Of a stretch of DNA of 64,000 nt, positions 1 to 7,780 are shown in pieces; position 1 is the stretch's first letter; each line of letters opens with the position of its first letter. Origin of the DNA: JAIQFF01 sp963725615 (GTDB lineage Bacteria > Acidobacteriota > Terriglobia > Terriglobales > Acidobacteriaceae). The notes beneath the pieces are model-generated. The model saw only the letters and a list, made by a program, of their open reading frames with translations. It was not told the origin of the DNA and did not search any database. The translations under genes were made by a program, and so were the position numbers. The stretch is taken from NCBI GenBank assembly GCA_963725615.1, contig CAVRZO010000016.1, positions 70,583-134,582 of the forward strand, in the 5' to 3' direction.

Positions 1-128
1 TCAATATCATCATCCTGACCAGCGATGCGCTGAAACGGGTTGGCCGCGGCTCTTACGGGCAGGGCGAAGGCCGCCGAAGTGGCGGCTAATCGTTTCAAGA
101 CTTCCCGACGATTCCAGCGATGGTTCAT
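1..128 (-). CDS. N-terminus of a Tat-exported protein (rest lies outside the window)
   Basis: The reading frame starts at the ATG whose complement is 126-128 and runs off the left edge after about 42 codons. The N-terminus begins MNHRWNRREVLKRL and continues into an Ala-rich hydrophobic stretch ending near PVRAAA. This is a twin-arginine-type signal (RR followed by a hydrophobic core), so the mature protein is probably exported folded. Function cannot be read from this piece. It is divergent from the GH127 gene and shares its upstream region with the LacI-type operators, so a role in the same sugar-use regulon is a reasonable inference. Confidence 0.6.
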   Translation of the reverse strand, partial: MNHRWNRREVLKRLAATSAAFALPVRAAANPFQRIAGQDDDI

Positions 129-211
129 GACTTGATCTGATCCACCGTCGAGATCCCCCACCCAGGTTCTGTACGAATTATTGATCCAGGCAAACGCTGC
201 GATGCTGGGCC

Positions 212-235
212 CTAAACGTTGACGTAAACGTTATC
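212..235. promoter_or_regulatory. Two adjacent LacI-type operator-like sites
   Basis: CTAAACGTTGAC (212-223) is followed directly by GTAAACGTTATC (224-235). Each has two mismatches to the palindrome GTAAACGTTTAC, and their centres are 12 bp apart. They lie in the 295-bp gap between the divergent Tat protein (start 128) and GH127 (start 424). The CG-centred palindrome is the form bound by LacI/GalR-family regulators (compare the CcpA cre site). No LacI-family gene is present in the window. The rest of the gap shows no gene. Confidence 0.55.
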
Positions 236-393
236 CCGGACGGGATGATAACTTACAACTCTGGTACCAGCTCGACGACACTTTTCCAAGACCCTGCGTT
301 TCGTACTGCTGCCGTGATCCCCGCGGACTCAAATATTTCCGCGATTACGGCGTTGACAACGGAGCATGAGGCGGAGTTAAATCTAGCAGAAAA

Positions 394-405
394 GTAAACG
401 TTTGC
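394..405. promoter_or_regulatory. LacI-type operator-like site just upstream of GH127
   Basis: GTAAACGTTTGC has one mismatch to GTAAACGTTTAC and a perfect AAACGTTT core at 396-403. It ends 18 bases before the GH127 start codon and immediately precedes the purine-rich ribosome site (AAGAGGAGAAAAGG). A bound repressor there would block transcription or early elongation. Confidence 0.6.
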
Positions 406-423
406 TAAGAGGAGAAAAGGGGC

Positions 424-2289
424 ATGACCAAAACAGTAGACCGAAGGACGTTCCTCAAAACCGCCGCGGCCACAACTGCCGCGACTTGTGCTGCATGGTC
501 GCTGCCCGCTCCGGCGACAGCGGCGGAAAAGAGCCTGGTGGCGGTTACCACGCCTCTGGCCACATTTGCCTACGCCGACGTGCAATTGCTCGATGGCCCC
601 ATGAAGCAGCAGTTTGACGAAAACCATGCCCGCTTCCTGAATCTGGACGACGACCGGATGCTGAAGGTCTTCCGTCAGGTTGCGGGCCTGCCGGCTCCGG
701 GCGAGGACATGGGAGGCTGGTATGACCTTACCGGCTTCGATTTGACGCGAGGAGACTTTACCGGGTTCATTGCCGGTCACAGTTTCGGACAGTATGTTTC
801 CGGCTTGGCGCGCGCTTGTGCGGTTACCGGCTCCGATGCAACGCGAGCCAAGGTGAATCGCCTGGTCAAAGGCTATGCCGAGACGCTCGACCCCAAAGCC
901 AAGTTTTTTGTGGACTATCGCCTGCCCGCCTACACCTACGACAAGCTTTCGTGCGGACTCATTGACGCTCACGAGTTTGCCCGCGATCCCATGGCGATGG
1001 ATGTTCACGAAAAGCTGACTCGCTCCGTCGTTGCTTACCTGCCTGAGAAAGCGCTTTCTCGGGCCGAGCAACGCTCTCGCCCCCACAAGAACACGCCGTA
1101 CACCTGGGACGAGTCGTACACTCTCCCCGAAAATCTTTTTCTCGCCTACCAACGCAGCGGCAAGACGTTCTACCGGGATATGGCGAATCGCTACTTGGAG
1201 GACGATACCTACTTTGGCCCCCTGTCACAGGGCAACAACGTCCTTCCCTTCGAACACGCCTACAGCCACGTGAACGCATTCAGTTCCGCCATGCAGGCTT
1301 ACATCACTCTGGGCAGCGAAATGCATCTGCGCGCCGCCAAAAATGGTTTCAACATGCTGGAGACCACACAGAGCTTTGCGACTGGCGGATGGGGCCCAAA
1401 TGAAAGTTTCGGAGAACCCGGAACCGGCCAACTGGGCGATAGCCTGGCCTCCACTCACGCCAGTTTTGAAACTCCCTGCGGCGCCTACGGACATTTCAAG
1501 ATCACGCGGTATCTGTTGCGCGTAACCAAGGACGCCCACTTCGGAGACAGCATGGAGCGCGTACTTTACAACACGATTCTCGGCGCTTTTCCGATACAGG
1601 CTGACGGCACTTCTTTTTACTACGCGGACTACAACAACACCGGGAAGAAGGTCTATTACAAAGACAAATGGCCGTGCTGCTCGGGGACCTTCCCCCAGCT
1701 TGCCGCCGACTATCACATCAGCACGTATTTGCGCTCGAGCGATGGTGTTTATGTGAACCTGTTTACTCCATCCGCAGTCAACTGGACGGACGGTGGAGGC
1801 AAATACGGATTGACCCAGCAAACAAAATATCCGCTCGACAACAAAGTCCAGATCAATGTAGCGGGCACCCGTCCCGCAGACTACGCGGTTTACGTCCGAA
1901 TTCCGGGTTGGACCACGTCGGATGCGGTCCTTTCCGTGAATGGCAATCGGGTTTCCCAGCCAGTACAGCCCGGGACCTTTGCCGCTATCCGGCGCACCTG
2001 GAAAGATGGAGATCGTGTAGAACTTGAATTGCCGATGCCATTGCGCCTCGAAGCTGTGGATGCCAACCATCCAACCCTGGTGGCCTTGGTGCGCGGGCCG
2101 TTGGTTCTGTTCGCTGTTGCGGATGTCCAACCTGGATTCGACAAGGCCGAACTACTTCGTGCACGGCTGGCAAACAACACATCGGGAGACTCGATCGCTA
2201 CTTCGAAAGACGGGAAGACGGTCTCCATGCGCCCTTTCATGAGCATCAAGGACGAAACCTACAGCACGTATGTTCCGCTGAAGGGCTAG
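424..2289 (+). CDS. GH127 (DUF1680) beta-L-arabinofuranosidase-like protein with Tat signal
   Basis: A 621-aa protein with an RR-type signal (VDRRTFLKTAAA) and a hydrophobic stretch to about residue 33, so it is probably exported by Tat. The body is the (alpha/alpha)6-barrel family DUF1680/GH127, which hydrolyses terminal beta-L-arabinofuranose units. The conserved double cysteine of the family is seen as WPCCSGT (Cys418-Cys419); in characterised members such a Cys is the nucleophile and the cysteines bind zinc. The other zinc-binding motif, normally E-T-C or E-T-C-C, reads E-T-P-C here (349-352), so one ligand may be shifted. The start is supported by a strong purine-rich ribosome site. Length is normal. 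Three operator-like palindromes lie upstream. Family assignment is firm; exact substrate is inferred. Confidence 0.85.
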   Translation: MTKTVDRRTFLKTAAATTAATCAAWSLPAPATAAEKSLVAVTTPLATFAYADVQLLDGPMKQQFDENHARFLNLDDDRMLKVFRQVAGLPAPGEDMGGWYDLTGFDLTRGDFTGFIAGHSFGQYVSGLARACAVTGSDATRAKVNRLVKGYAETLDPKAKFFVDYRLPAYTYDKLSCGLIDAHEFARDPMAMDVHEKLTRSVVAYLPEKALSRAEQRSRPHKNTPYTWDESYTLPENLFLAYQRSGKTFYRDMANRYLEDDTYFGPLSQGNNVLPFEHAYSHVNAFSSAMQAYITLGSEMHLRAAKNGFNMLETTQSFATGGWGPNESFGEPGTGQLGDSLASTHASFETPCGAYGHFKITRYLLRVTKDAHFGDSMERVLYNTILGAFPIQADGTSFYYADYNNTGKKVYYKDKWPCCSGTFPQLAADYHISTYLRSSDGVYVNLFTPSAVNWTDGGGKYGLTQQTKYPLDNKVQINVAGTRPADYAVYVRIPGWTTSDAVLSVNGNRVSQPVQPGTFAAIRRTWKDGDRVELELPMPLRLEAVDANHPTLVALVRGPLVLFAVADVQPGFDKAELLRARLANNTSGDSIATSKDGKTVSMRPFMSIKDETYSTYVPLKG

Positions 2290-2337
2290 GGCAAAAGAGC
2301 AACGAACAAAGACCAACGAACCCGTAAGCTCGAGCGT

Positions 2338-3843
2338 TTACGGCTGGACCGGGGGGCTGGAAGGCGTGTCATCCTCGACCAGTTTGTACTGGTAACGCTG
2401 ACTCGTCTCTTTGGCAGCCTGCTGGCGAAGCAGAGCAAGCCGTTTCAACAGGTCAGGAATTTCTGCGTTGTTGCCGGTCTTCCGCAACGCCTGAATCAGG
2501 TGGTAAATTGCCGTTCGGTCGTTGGGATCGCTTAGCAACGCTCCTCTGCACTCCTGAATCGCCTCCTTATATTGTCCCGCTTGTAAATCGAGAGTCGCGA
2601 GCACTCCCCGGGCGGCTCCGAGGTTCGGCTCTAAAGCGACGGCTTGCTTGGCCGAGCGCATCGCCTTCTGAAATTCAGGCGAGCCCGGGTCCGAGCCTTT
2701 CTGAGCCAGAATGTCGGCTTGCAGGTAGAGCAGGATAGCATCGTTCGGCTTTCGTGCCAGTGACGCCTGAATCTTTGTCAGCGCGCGATCGAGGTCATTC
2801 TCCTGCGCCGCGGCTAGTCCCTGCGCAGCCGCACTGAGCGACTGGCTGGGATCGAGTTGGTAAGCCTTCTCAAAATCAGCCTGCCCCTTTTCGTAGTCCG
2901 CTAACTGGACGTAGAGAACGCCTCGGGCAAAATAGAGCGGCGCCGCTTTCGGTTGCATGGCGATGCCGTCGCTCACCACGTTGACGCCGACCTGAGCCGA
3001 ATCGTGCGCGAAAGAGAGATTGGCAAAGTCCAGATAGAGATTGACGTTCCCCGGGTCCAGCAGAATGGCCTGGCGAAGCAGGCTGACCGCCTGAGGTGTG
3101 TCCTTGATGGCTTCATAAGCGTTGGCGGCCAGTTCCAGGGTCTCCGCATCCGCGTTGTTGCCGTTGTTCTGTAGCAAGGGGTCCAGCGTGGCCAAAGCGT
3201 CCTGGGGCTGTTGGGCCATGAGTTGAACCGAGGCCAGCAGGCGTCGCTCCCTGCGATCATACGGGTTGAGAACCAGAGCGCGCTGGAAAACCTTGGCCGC
3301 TCGGCCGGGCTGTTTGAGCTTCACCAGGCAGGTGGCATAGGCATGCAGCGCATCGAGTTGGGAATCAAGCAGTGTCCCGGCCTTTTCAAAATGACCGGCT
3401 GCGGCTGCACAGTTCCCCCGCTGGTACTCCAGCACCGCCAGCATGGCATGACTGGTCGAATCACCAGGGTGGGAGCGTAGGACCCGCTGTAGAAGCGGAA
3501 TCGCCGCAGGGCTGCCGTTCTCGAATTCAATCTGGATCGCGCCGTGCAGCGCGGGCAGATAGTCCGGAGAAATCTTCAGGGCACTCCGAAACGAAGTCAG
3601 GGCTTCTTTCTTCTGTACTTGTCCCGCATACGCAAGGCCTTGCATGGTCCACAACTGGGCGTTACCCGGGGACGCTTGCAGAGCAGGCCGAAGCAGCTCG
3701 AGCGCCTTGGCAAATTCCTTGCTCTGTAACGCCGCGGCGATTTGGCCGATGCGGTCATCGGCATTCTGGGCAAATGCGAAGCCCGTCAGGAGGACGGCCG
3801 CAAGAATGAGGCAACGGTTTCGGAGCGGCTGAAGTGTCGTCAT
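2338..3843 (-). CDS. Secreted tetratricopeptide-repeat protein (paralogue of 9626-11116)
   Basis: About 501 aa from the ATG at 3843 (MTTLQPLRN). I prefer this to the longer frame beginning at 3942 because it opens directly into a signal peptide ending FAFAQ. The rest is a run of TPR helices recognisable by repeated A-x-x-x-x-x-A/P patterns such as ALKISPDYLPALHGA and a conserved leading segment on accumulated repeats. TPR proteins are scaffolds, so the partner is unknown. It is clearly homologous along its length to the TPR protein at 9626-11116, and the two bracket the FG-GAP/ASPIC and receptor genes on the same strand. It follows the receptor gene but is separated from it by a terminator-like hairpin, so it may have its own promoter. 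Confidence 0.8.
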   Translation of the reverse strand: MTTLQPLRNRCLILAAVLLTGFAFAQNADDRIGQIAAALQSKEFAKALELLRPALQASPGNAQLWTMQGLAYAGQVQKKEALTSFRSALKISPDYLPALHGAIQIEFENGSPAAIPLLQRVLRSHPGDSTSHAMLAVLEYQRGNCAAAAGHFEKAGTLLDSQLDALHAYATCLVKLKQPGRAAKVFQRALVLNPYDRRERRLLASVQLMAQQPQDALATLDPLLQNNGNNADAETLELAANAYEAIKDTPQAVSLLRQAILLDPGNVNLYLDFANLSFAHDSAQVGVNVVSDGIAMQPKAAPLYFARGVLYVQLADYEKGQADFEKAYQLDPSQSLSAAAQGLAAAQENDLDRALTKIQASLARKPNDAILLYLQADILAQKGSDPGSPEFQKAMRSAKQAVALEPNLGAARGVLATLDLQAGQYKEAIQECRGALLSDPNDRTAIYHLIQALRKTGNNAEIPDLLKRLALLRQQAAKETSQRYQYKLVEDDTPSSPPVQP

Positions 3844-3974
3844 CGTTGCTTCAGTCTTTTCCAGGACTGCCTCTTGATCCTCATGTCGAGAAGTGCTTGC
3901 AAATACCTCGGAGAAGACGTTAGCACAGCGGACGGAACCCATCGAAGAGCGTTGCCGCCGTTTTCTCGACTCAC

Positions 3975-4007
3975 AAAAATTCGGCCCGCTTCAATTGAAG
4001 CGGGCCG
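3975..4007 (-). terminator. Rho-independent terminator of the Oar-like receptor gene
   Basis: A perfect 13-bp inverted repeat at 3982-4007 (arms CGGCCCGCTTCAA and its complement) lies 28 bases beyond the receptor stop codon and is followed, reading the minus strand, by an AATTTTTG tract. Position, GC-rich stem and T run all fit an intrinsic terminator. Confidence 0.85.
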
Positions 4008-4034
4008 GCTGTTCTAGTTCTGCTATCCGGGGAA

Positions 4035-7000
4035 TCAGAACGAAATCTTGCCTCCCAGTTGCCAGTATCTGGGTATGCGCGCTGCCGTCGCTCGGCCGAA
4101 GTTCCCATCCAGCAAATGGGTGTCAACATTCGACAGGTTGGCCCGGTTGAAGAGATTGAAGACCTCAAACCGGAATTGGAAGTTGACCCGCTCGGTAATA
4201 CGAGTGTTCTTGTAGAAGTTGATGTCGGTTTCGGCAAAGTTCGGCCCGCGGAACCTGCCCACCTTCTCATTGCCCTCAGAACCGAAAGCGGGAGCGGTGA
4301 ATTGTCCCGGAGAGAAGGTCCCATTGAGAAACGCAGCACGCGTATTTTTCTGGCTGTAGTTGCCGGCATCCGGATAGTCGAGCCCAATGCCGTTGATGGA
4401 GTTGACACCGTCGGCATTGTAGTCTCCGCTTCCCGGAGCGTAGCCCACGGCATGATTCAGCGCCGATGGACAAGGAGCGGCAGTCGGCGAAGTGTCTGCG
4501 CAGATCGGCTGGTAGGACGCATTATTGTCCACCGTGAAGGGGTACCCGGACTGGAAGATGCTCGTACCGCTGATTCCCCATCCACCGGTCACGAGACCGG
4601 TTGCTCCCTTTCCACCATTCAGTCCCTTCAGTTCATAGTTGAAGCTGAGCGAGAAGCGGTTCGGTGCATCTTGCAGGGACGGCCCGTAGAACTGCGAAGG
4701 ATTTAACGGGTCGGGGTACGCCTGAGCATCGTCCTGCGACTTGGAGCGGGTGTAGGAAGCATCCACAAAGCCGCGTGCGAAGCGTCCTCGAACATCAAAA
4801 AATACGCCGTTGTAATTGGCGTAGCGGGTGTTGTCGCTGTACGTAATGGCACCAAAGCTGGGATTGAGCCGGGTCGGAACCTTGCTCTCGTTCTGGATCA
4901 GATCGCCGGCAAAATTGTTGATGTCGACGCCGTAGCTGACAATACCGTTGGCATTGCCGTTATCGACGATATTGTAGGAATGGGACCCGGAATAGCCTAC
5001 GCTGGCGGAAAAATTGTTCCCAAGTCTCCGCTCCACGGTGGCCGACCATATATTCGATTTCGGCGATTTTAACAGTGGGTTGATGCCGCCGATCGCGAAA
5101 CCAGTGCCGGGCACGCCGCCTTGCGCGTTAAGACCACCCTGAAAGGTCGGAAAGGTAAATCCAAAGGGCGGCTTGCTGCTGTTCCCAAGAACAAAGATCG
5201 GGGCGTCCGCGGTCGCTGTTCCGCCCGCGAAGAAGGTCGGAAGAACCAGTCCCGGGGGGCTGCCCCGGAATTCTTCCTGGACGTTGGCCTGGGTCAGCCA
5301 GTTGTTGTAGATGCCGAATCCGCCGCGCACCGCCCAGTCGCCGTTCCCGGTCGGGTCCCAGGCAACGCCGATGCGAGGGCTGAACAGGTTGTTGACCGAG
5401 TGCAGTAACGCGTTGTGCGTGGGCTTGGCGAAGCCGTTCGCAATTTGTTGCTGGATGGTCGTGCCGGTCCCCAGGTAGAAGTTTCCGAATACGGTTGTGT
5501 CACTCTTCGACCAGGGGTTGCCGCTGTCGTCATAGCGCAAGCCCATGGTCAGTGTCAGGTTTCTCCTGACCTTCCAAGTGTCCTGCACAAAAAGTCCAAA
5601 GGTCCTGGACGCTGCATCCCAGTTCCACAGTTTTTGCGTACCAGTGGCGGGGTCGTACATGATCCCGTTCTCGTTGGTCGGGGCGTCCTGAGCCAACTTC
5701 AATAGATTGTCGAAAGCAAATTTTGGCTGCGACCACGGTCCCTGGAAGGGCTCGACGTCGTCGCCGTACCAGCCTTCGTAACCGAACTTCAGGGTATGCG
5801 CTCCCCGAACGTGAGTGAGAACGTCGCGCCAGTGATAGTTATGCTGGATGAAGTCTCCCTGCGCGAAACCCACGCCGAAGGCCTGGCCTGAATCCACATT
5901 GATGCCGTTTACAGATACGGAGGGGACGGTGTAATCCTTGGCTCCGCTGCCCAGAAGACCCTCTACCCGGCTGATGCCGACGGAGGCGTCGTTCAATGTC
6001 GTCGAAGAAAACGTGTGCGTCCAGTTCAATTGCCCCGCAATTTGCCAGGTGGGGTTTAAGGCGGAGAATTGCGGCATGGCCGAGGCCGCACCGCTGGTCA
6101 GCAGCGTCCTGAACATGCTGGCGTAGACTCGGTCCCTTTTGAAGACTGTGTCCAGGCGGGCAAAATATTGCGTGCCGTTTCGTATTTGAGTAGCGCCGAA
6201 CGACCCGGAATCAATCATGGGCAGGTCGCAAGGTACTCCGTTCTGCCCTGCTGTCGTGCCGCATCCACCGGCGCCACTACCGAAAATCTGTTGCGCGGTT
6301 TGCGAGACGCTCACGCCCGACACATTGGCGGGCAGGTACGTGTTGAGCAGATGCGTGCCCACCGTGTTCGGAAAATTCGTTTGCGCAAAGGCCGAAAACT
6401 GGGGATCTGCGAAGGTCACCGATCCGTTTGTGCTCTGCGAAGAGCGCAACGGTTCGACTGCGAAGTATCCAAACAGATGGTGATTGCCAGGAATCACCGG
6501 GCCCCCAAAAGTGAAGCTCATGTTGTTGGAATGGAAGGGCAGGTAGGGGCCGGAGAAGTGCTGCCGCGCAAACATCCCCTGGTAGTTGAAAAAGTCCGAC
6601 GCGGAACCGTGGTACTTGTCGGTGCCAGATCTGGTGGTAAAAATAGTTTGCAGTCCGGCAGCGCGGCTGTACTCGCTCGAAAAGGTGTTGACCTGGACGC
6701 TGGTTTCCTGGATCGCGTCCGGCTGGGGGGTCAGATTCAACACGCCCTGGCGAATTCCGCTGGTCACGTCAAGACCATCCACCACGTACTGATTGTTGTT
6801 CTGACCTTGACCATTGGCGCTGGCATCCACCTGCTCTTCGGTGGAGAAGTTATCTACGCCTGATCCGGGGCTGCCGGTCGCGCTGGTTCCCAATCCGGAG
6901 ACCCCGGGCGCCAGCGTCACCAACGTGACCAGATTGCGGCCGACAACCGGGAGTTGAGCCACGGCCTGATTCTCGAGTGTCAGCTGAGTGCGGCTGTCCG

Positions 7001-7394
7001 AGGTGTCCACCACCGGAGCTTCCGCGGTAACGTTCACTGCCTCGGATATCGATCCAACCCTCAGGGTGACGGGCACATTCAAAGTCTGTTCGGTCAGCAA
7101 AGTCACATCGACCTGGGACTTGGCGAATCCCGAAGCCTCGGCCGTAACACTGTAGGAACCCGGCGCCAGGCTGCTAAATCGGTAGTTTCCCGAACTGTCG
7201 GCGGTCGTAGTCGCGGTGACGTGAGTCGCAGTGTTCACGAGGTCGACTTTGGCGCCGGAGACGCCCGCCCCACTCGGATCCTGGACGAAGCCCTGAATGT
7301 TGGCAGTGAATTGCGCCGACGCAGGGGAGCAGAAGATCAGGACAGTGGCGACGATCAAACCGATGCCGAAGGAGACGTGCGACTTGGATACCAT
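4035..7394 (-). CDS. Oar-like TonB-dependent receptor with N-terminal carboxypeptidase-regulatory domain
   Basis: 1119 aa from the ATG at 7394, which has GGAGGA six bases upstream; the frame could open at 7439, but that would place the operator palindromes inside the coding sequence. A signal peptide ends near SPASAQ. Next comes a CarboxypepD_reg-like beta-sandwich (IQGFVQDPSGAGVSGAKV to SYSVTAEASGF), then a plug domain (about residues 110-230, with VVDGLDVTSG), and a long beta-barrel ending in the aromatic-terminal strand LGGKISF expected of outer-membrane proteins. Acidobacteria have many such receptors, thought to import large carbohydrates, although direct evidence is limited. Two LacI-type operators lie at its 5' end and a third about 240 bp farther up. 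Substrate is unknown; linkage with GH127 suggests arabinose-containing glycans. Confidence 0.88.
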   Translation of the reverse strand: MVSKSHVSFGIGLIVATVLIFCSPASAQFTANIQGFVQDPSGAGVSGAKVDLVNTATHVTATTTADSSGNYRFSSLAPGSYSVTAEASGFAKSQVDVTLLTEQTLNVPVTLRVGSISEAVNVTAEAPVVDTSDSRTQLTLENQAVAQLPVVGRNLVTLVTLAPGVSGLGTSATGSPGSGVDNFSTEEQVDASANGQGQNNNQYVVDGLDVTSGIRQGVLNLTPQPDAIQETSVQVNTFSSEYSRAAGLQTIFTTRSGTDKYHGSASDFFNYQGMFARQHFSGPYLPFHSNNMSFTFGGPVIPGNHHLFGYFAVEPLRSSQSTNGSVTFADPQFSAFAQTNFPNTVGTHLLNTYLPANVSGVSVSQTAQQIFGSGAGGCGTTAGQNGVPCDLPMIDSGSFGATQIRNGTQYFARLDTVFKRDRVYASMFRTLLTSGAASAMPQFSALNPTWQIAGQLNWTHTFSSTTLNDASVGISRVEGLLGSGAKDYTVPSVSVNGINVDSGQAFGVGFAQGDFIQHNYHWRDVLTHVRGAHTLKFGYEGWYGDDVEPFQGPWSQPKFAFDNLLKLAQDAPTNENGIMYDPATGTQKLWNWDAASRTFGLFVQDTWKVRRNLTLTMGLRYDDSGNPWSKSDTTVFGNFYLGTGTTIQQQIANGFAKPTHNALLHSVNNLFSPRIGVAWDPTGNGDWAVRGGFGIYNNWLTQANVQEEFRGSPPGLVLPTFFAGGTATADAPIFVLGNSSKPPFGFTFPTFQGGLNAQGGVPGTGFAIGGINPLLKSPKSNIWSATVERRLGNNFSASVGYSGSHSYNIVDNGNANGIVSYGVDINNFAGDLIQNESKVPTRLNPSFGAITYSDNTRYANYNGVFFDVRGRFARGFVDASYTRSKSQDDAQAYPDPLNPSQFYGPSLQDAPNRFSLSFNYELKGLNGGKGATGLVTGGWGISGTSIFQSGYPFTVDNNASYQPICADTSPTAAPCPSALNHAVGYAPGSGDYNADGVNSINGIGLDYPDAGNYSQKNTRAAFLNGTFSPGQFTAPAFGSEGNEKVGRFRGPNFAETDINFYKNTRITERVNFQFRFEVFNLFNRANLSNVDTHLLDGNFGRATAARIPRYWQLGGKISF

Positions 7395-7423
7395 GACTTC
7401 CTCCACGACTACTAAGGTCGTTA

Positions 7424-7454
7424 GTAAACGTTTTCTCATGCAGAAAACGTTTAC
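7424..7454. promoter_or_regulatory. Paired LacI-type operators in front of the Oar-like receptor
   Basis: GTAAACGTTTTC (7424-7435) and GAAAACGTTTAC (7443-7454) each differ from GTAAACGTTTAC by one base and both contain the perfect core AAACGTTT. Centre-to-centre spacing is 19 bp, close to two helical turns, so two dimers could sit on the same face. They begin about 30 bases upstream of the receptor start codon. Confidence 0.7.
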
Positions 7455-7683
7455 CTGTCTAATGGAAAAGACTTATATCTTCAAGCGCAAGACACTGTCA
7501 AGAAATTTCTGCTGGCGATCTGCGAGCGGCTGATTCGATGTGATGAAGCGCCTGGGGGCACTGGTTATCCGTGTTGGCCGAGTGCCCTCTGACACAACGA
7601 ACTCGTACCCCGCACAGCGCGTCTTGGGACGGAGCCCTAGTCTGCCTGGTGAAACCGCGGCGCAGCGCAGGAATGATCGCTAC

Positions 7684-7695
7684 GTAATCGTTTAC
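7684..7695. promoter_or_regulatory. Distal LacI-type operator-like site
   Basis: GTAATCGTTTAC has one mismatch to GTAAACGTTTAC. It lies in the 386-bp gap between the ASPIC gene stop (7781) and the receptor start (7394), about 241 bp from the nearest proximal operator. Such distal/proximal arrangements are used for DNA looping. No gene is seen in the gap. Confidence 0.5.
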
Positions 7696-7780
7696 CCCCT
7701 TGACCGATCGGTTCTCCGCAATGGGATCGAGATGTTAGCAGAAATACTCGTGGCAAGAGACGGGTGCTTTGTTCCCTTCT

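Noticed and set aside
6069..6863. 264-aa open frame antisense to the Oar-like receptor
   Set aside because: Shadow of the receptor barrel; no start signal and biased, non-protein-like composition.
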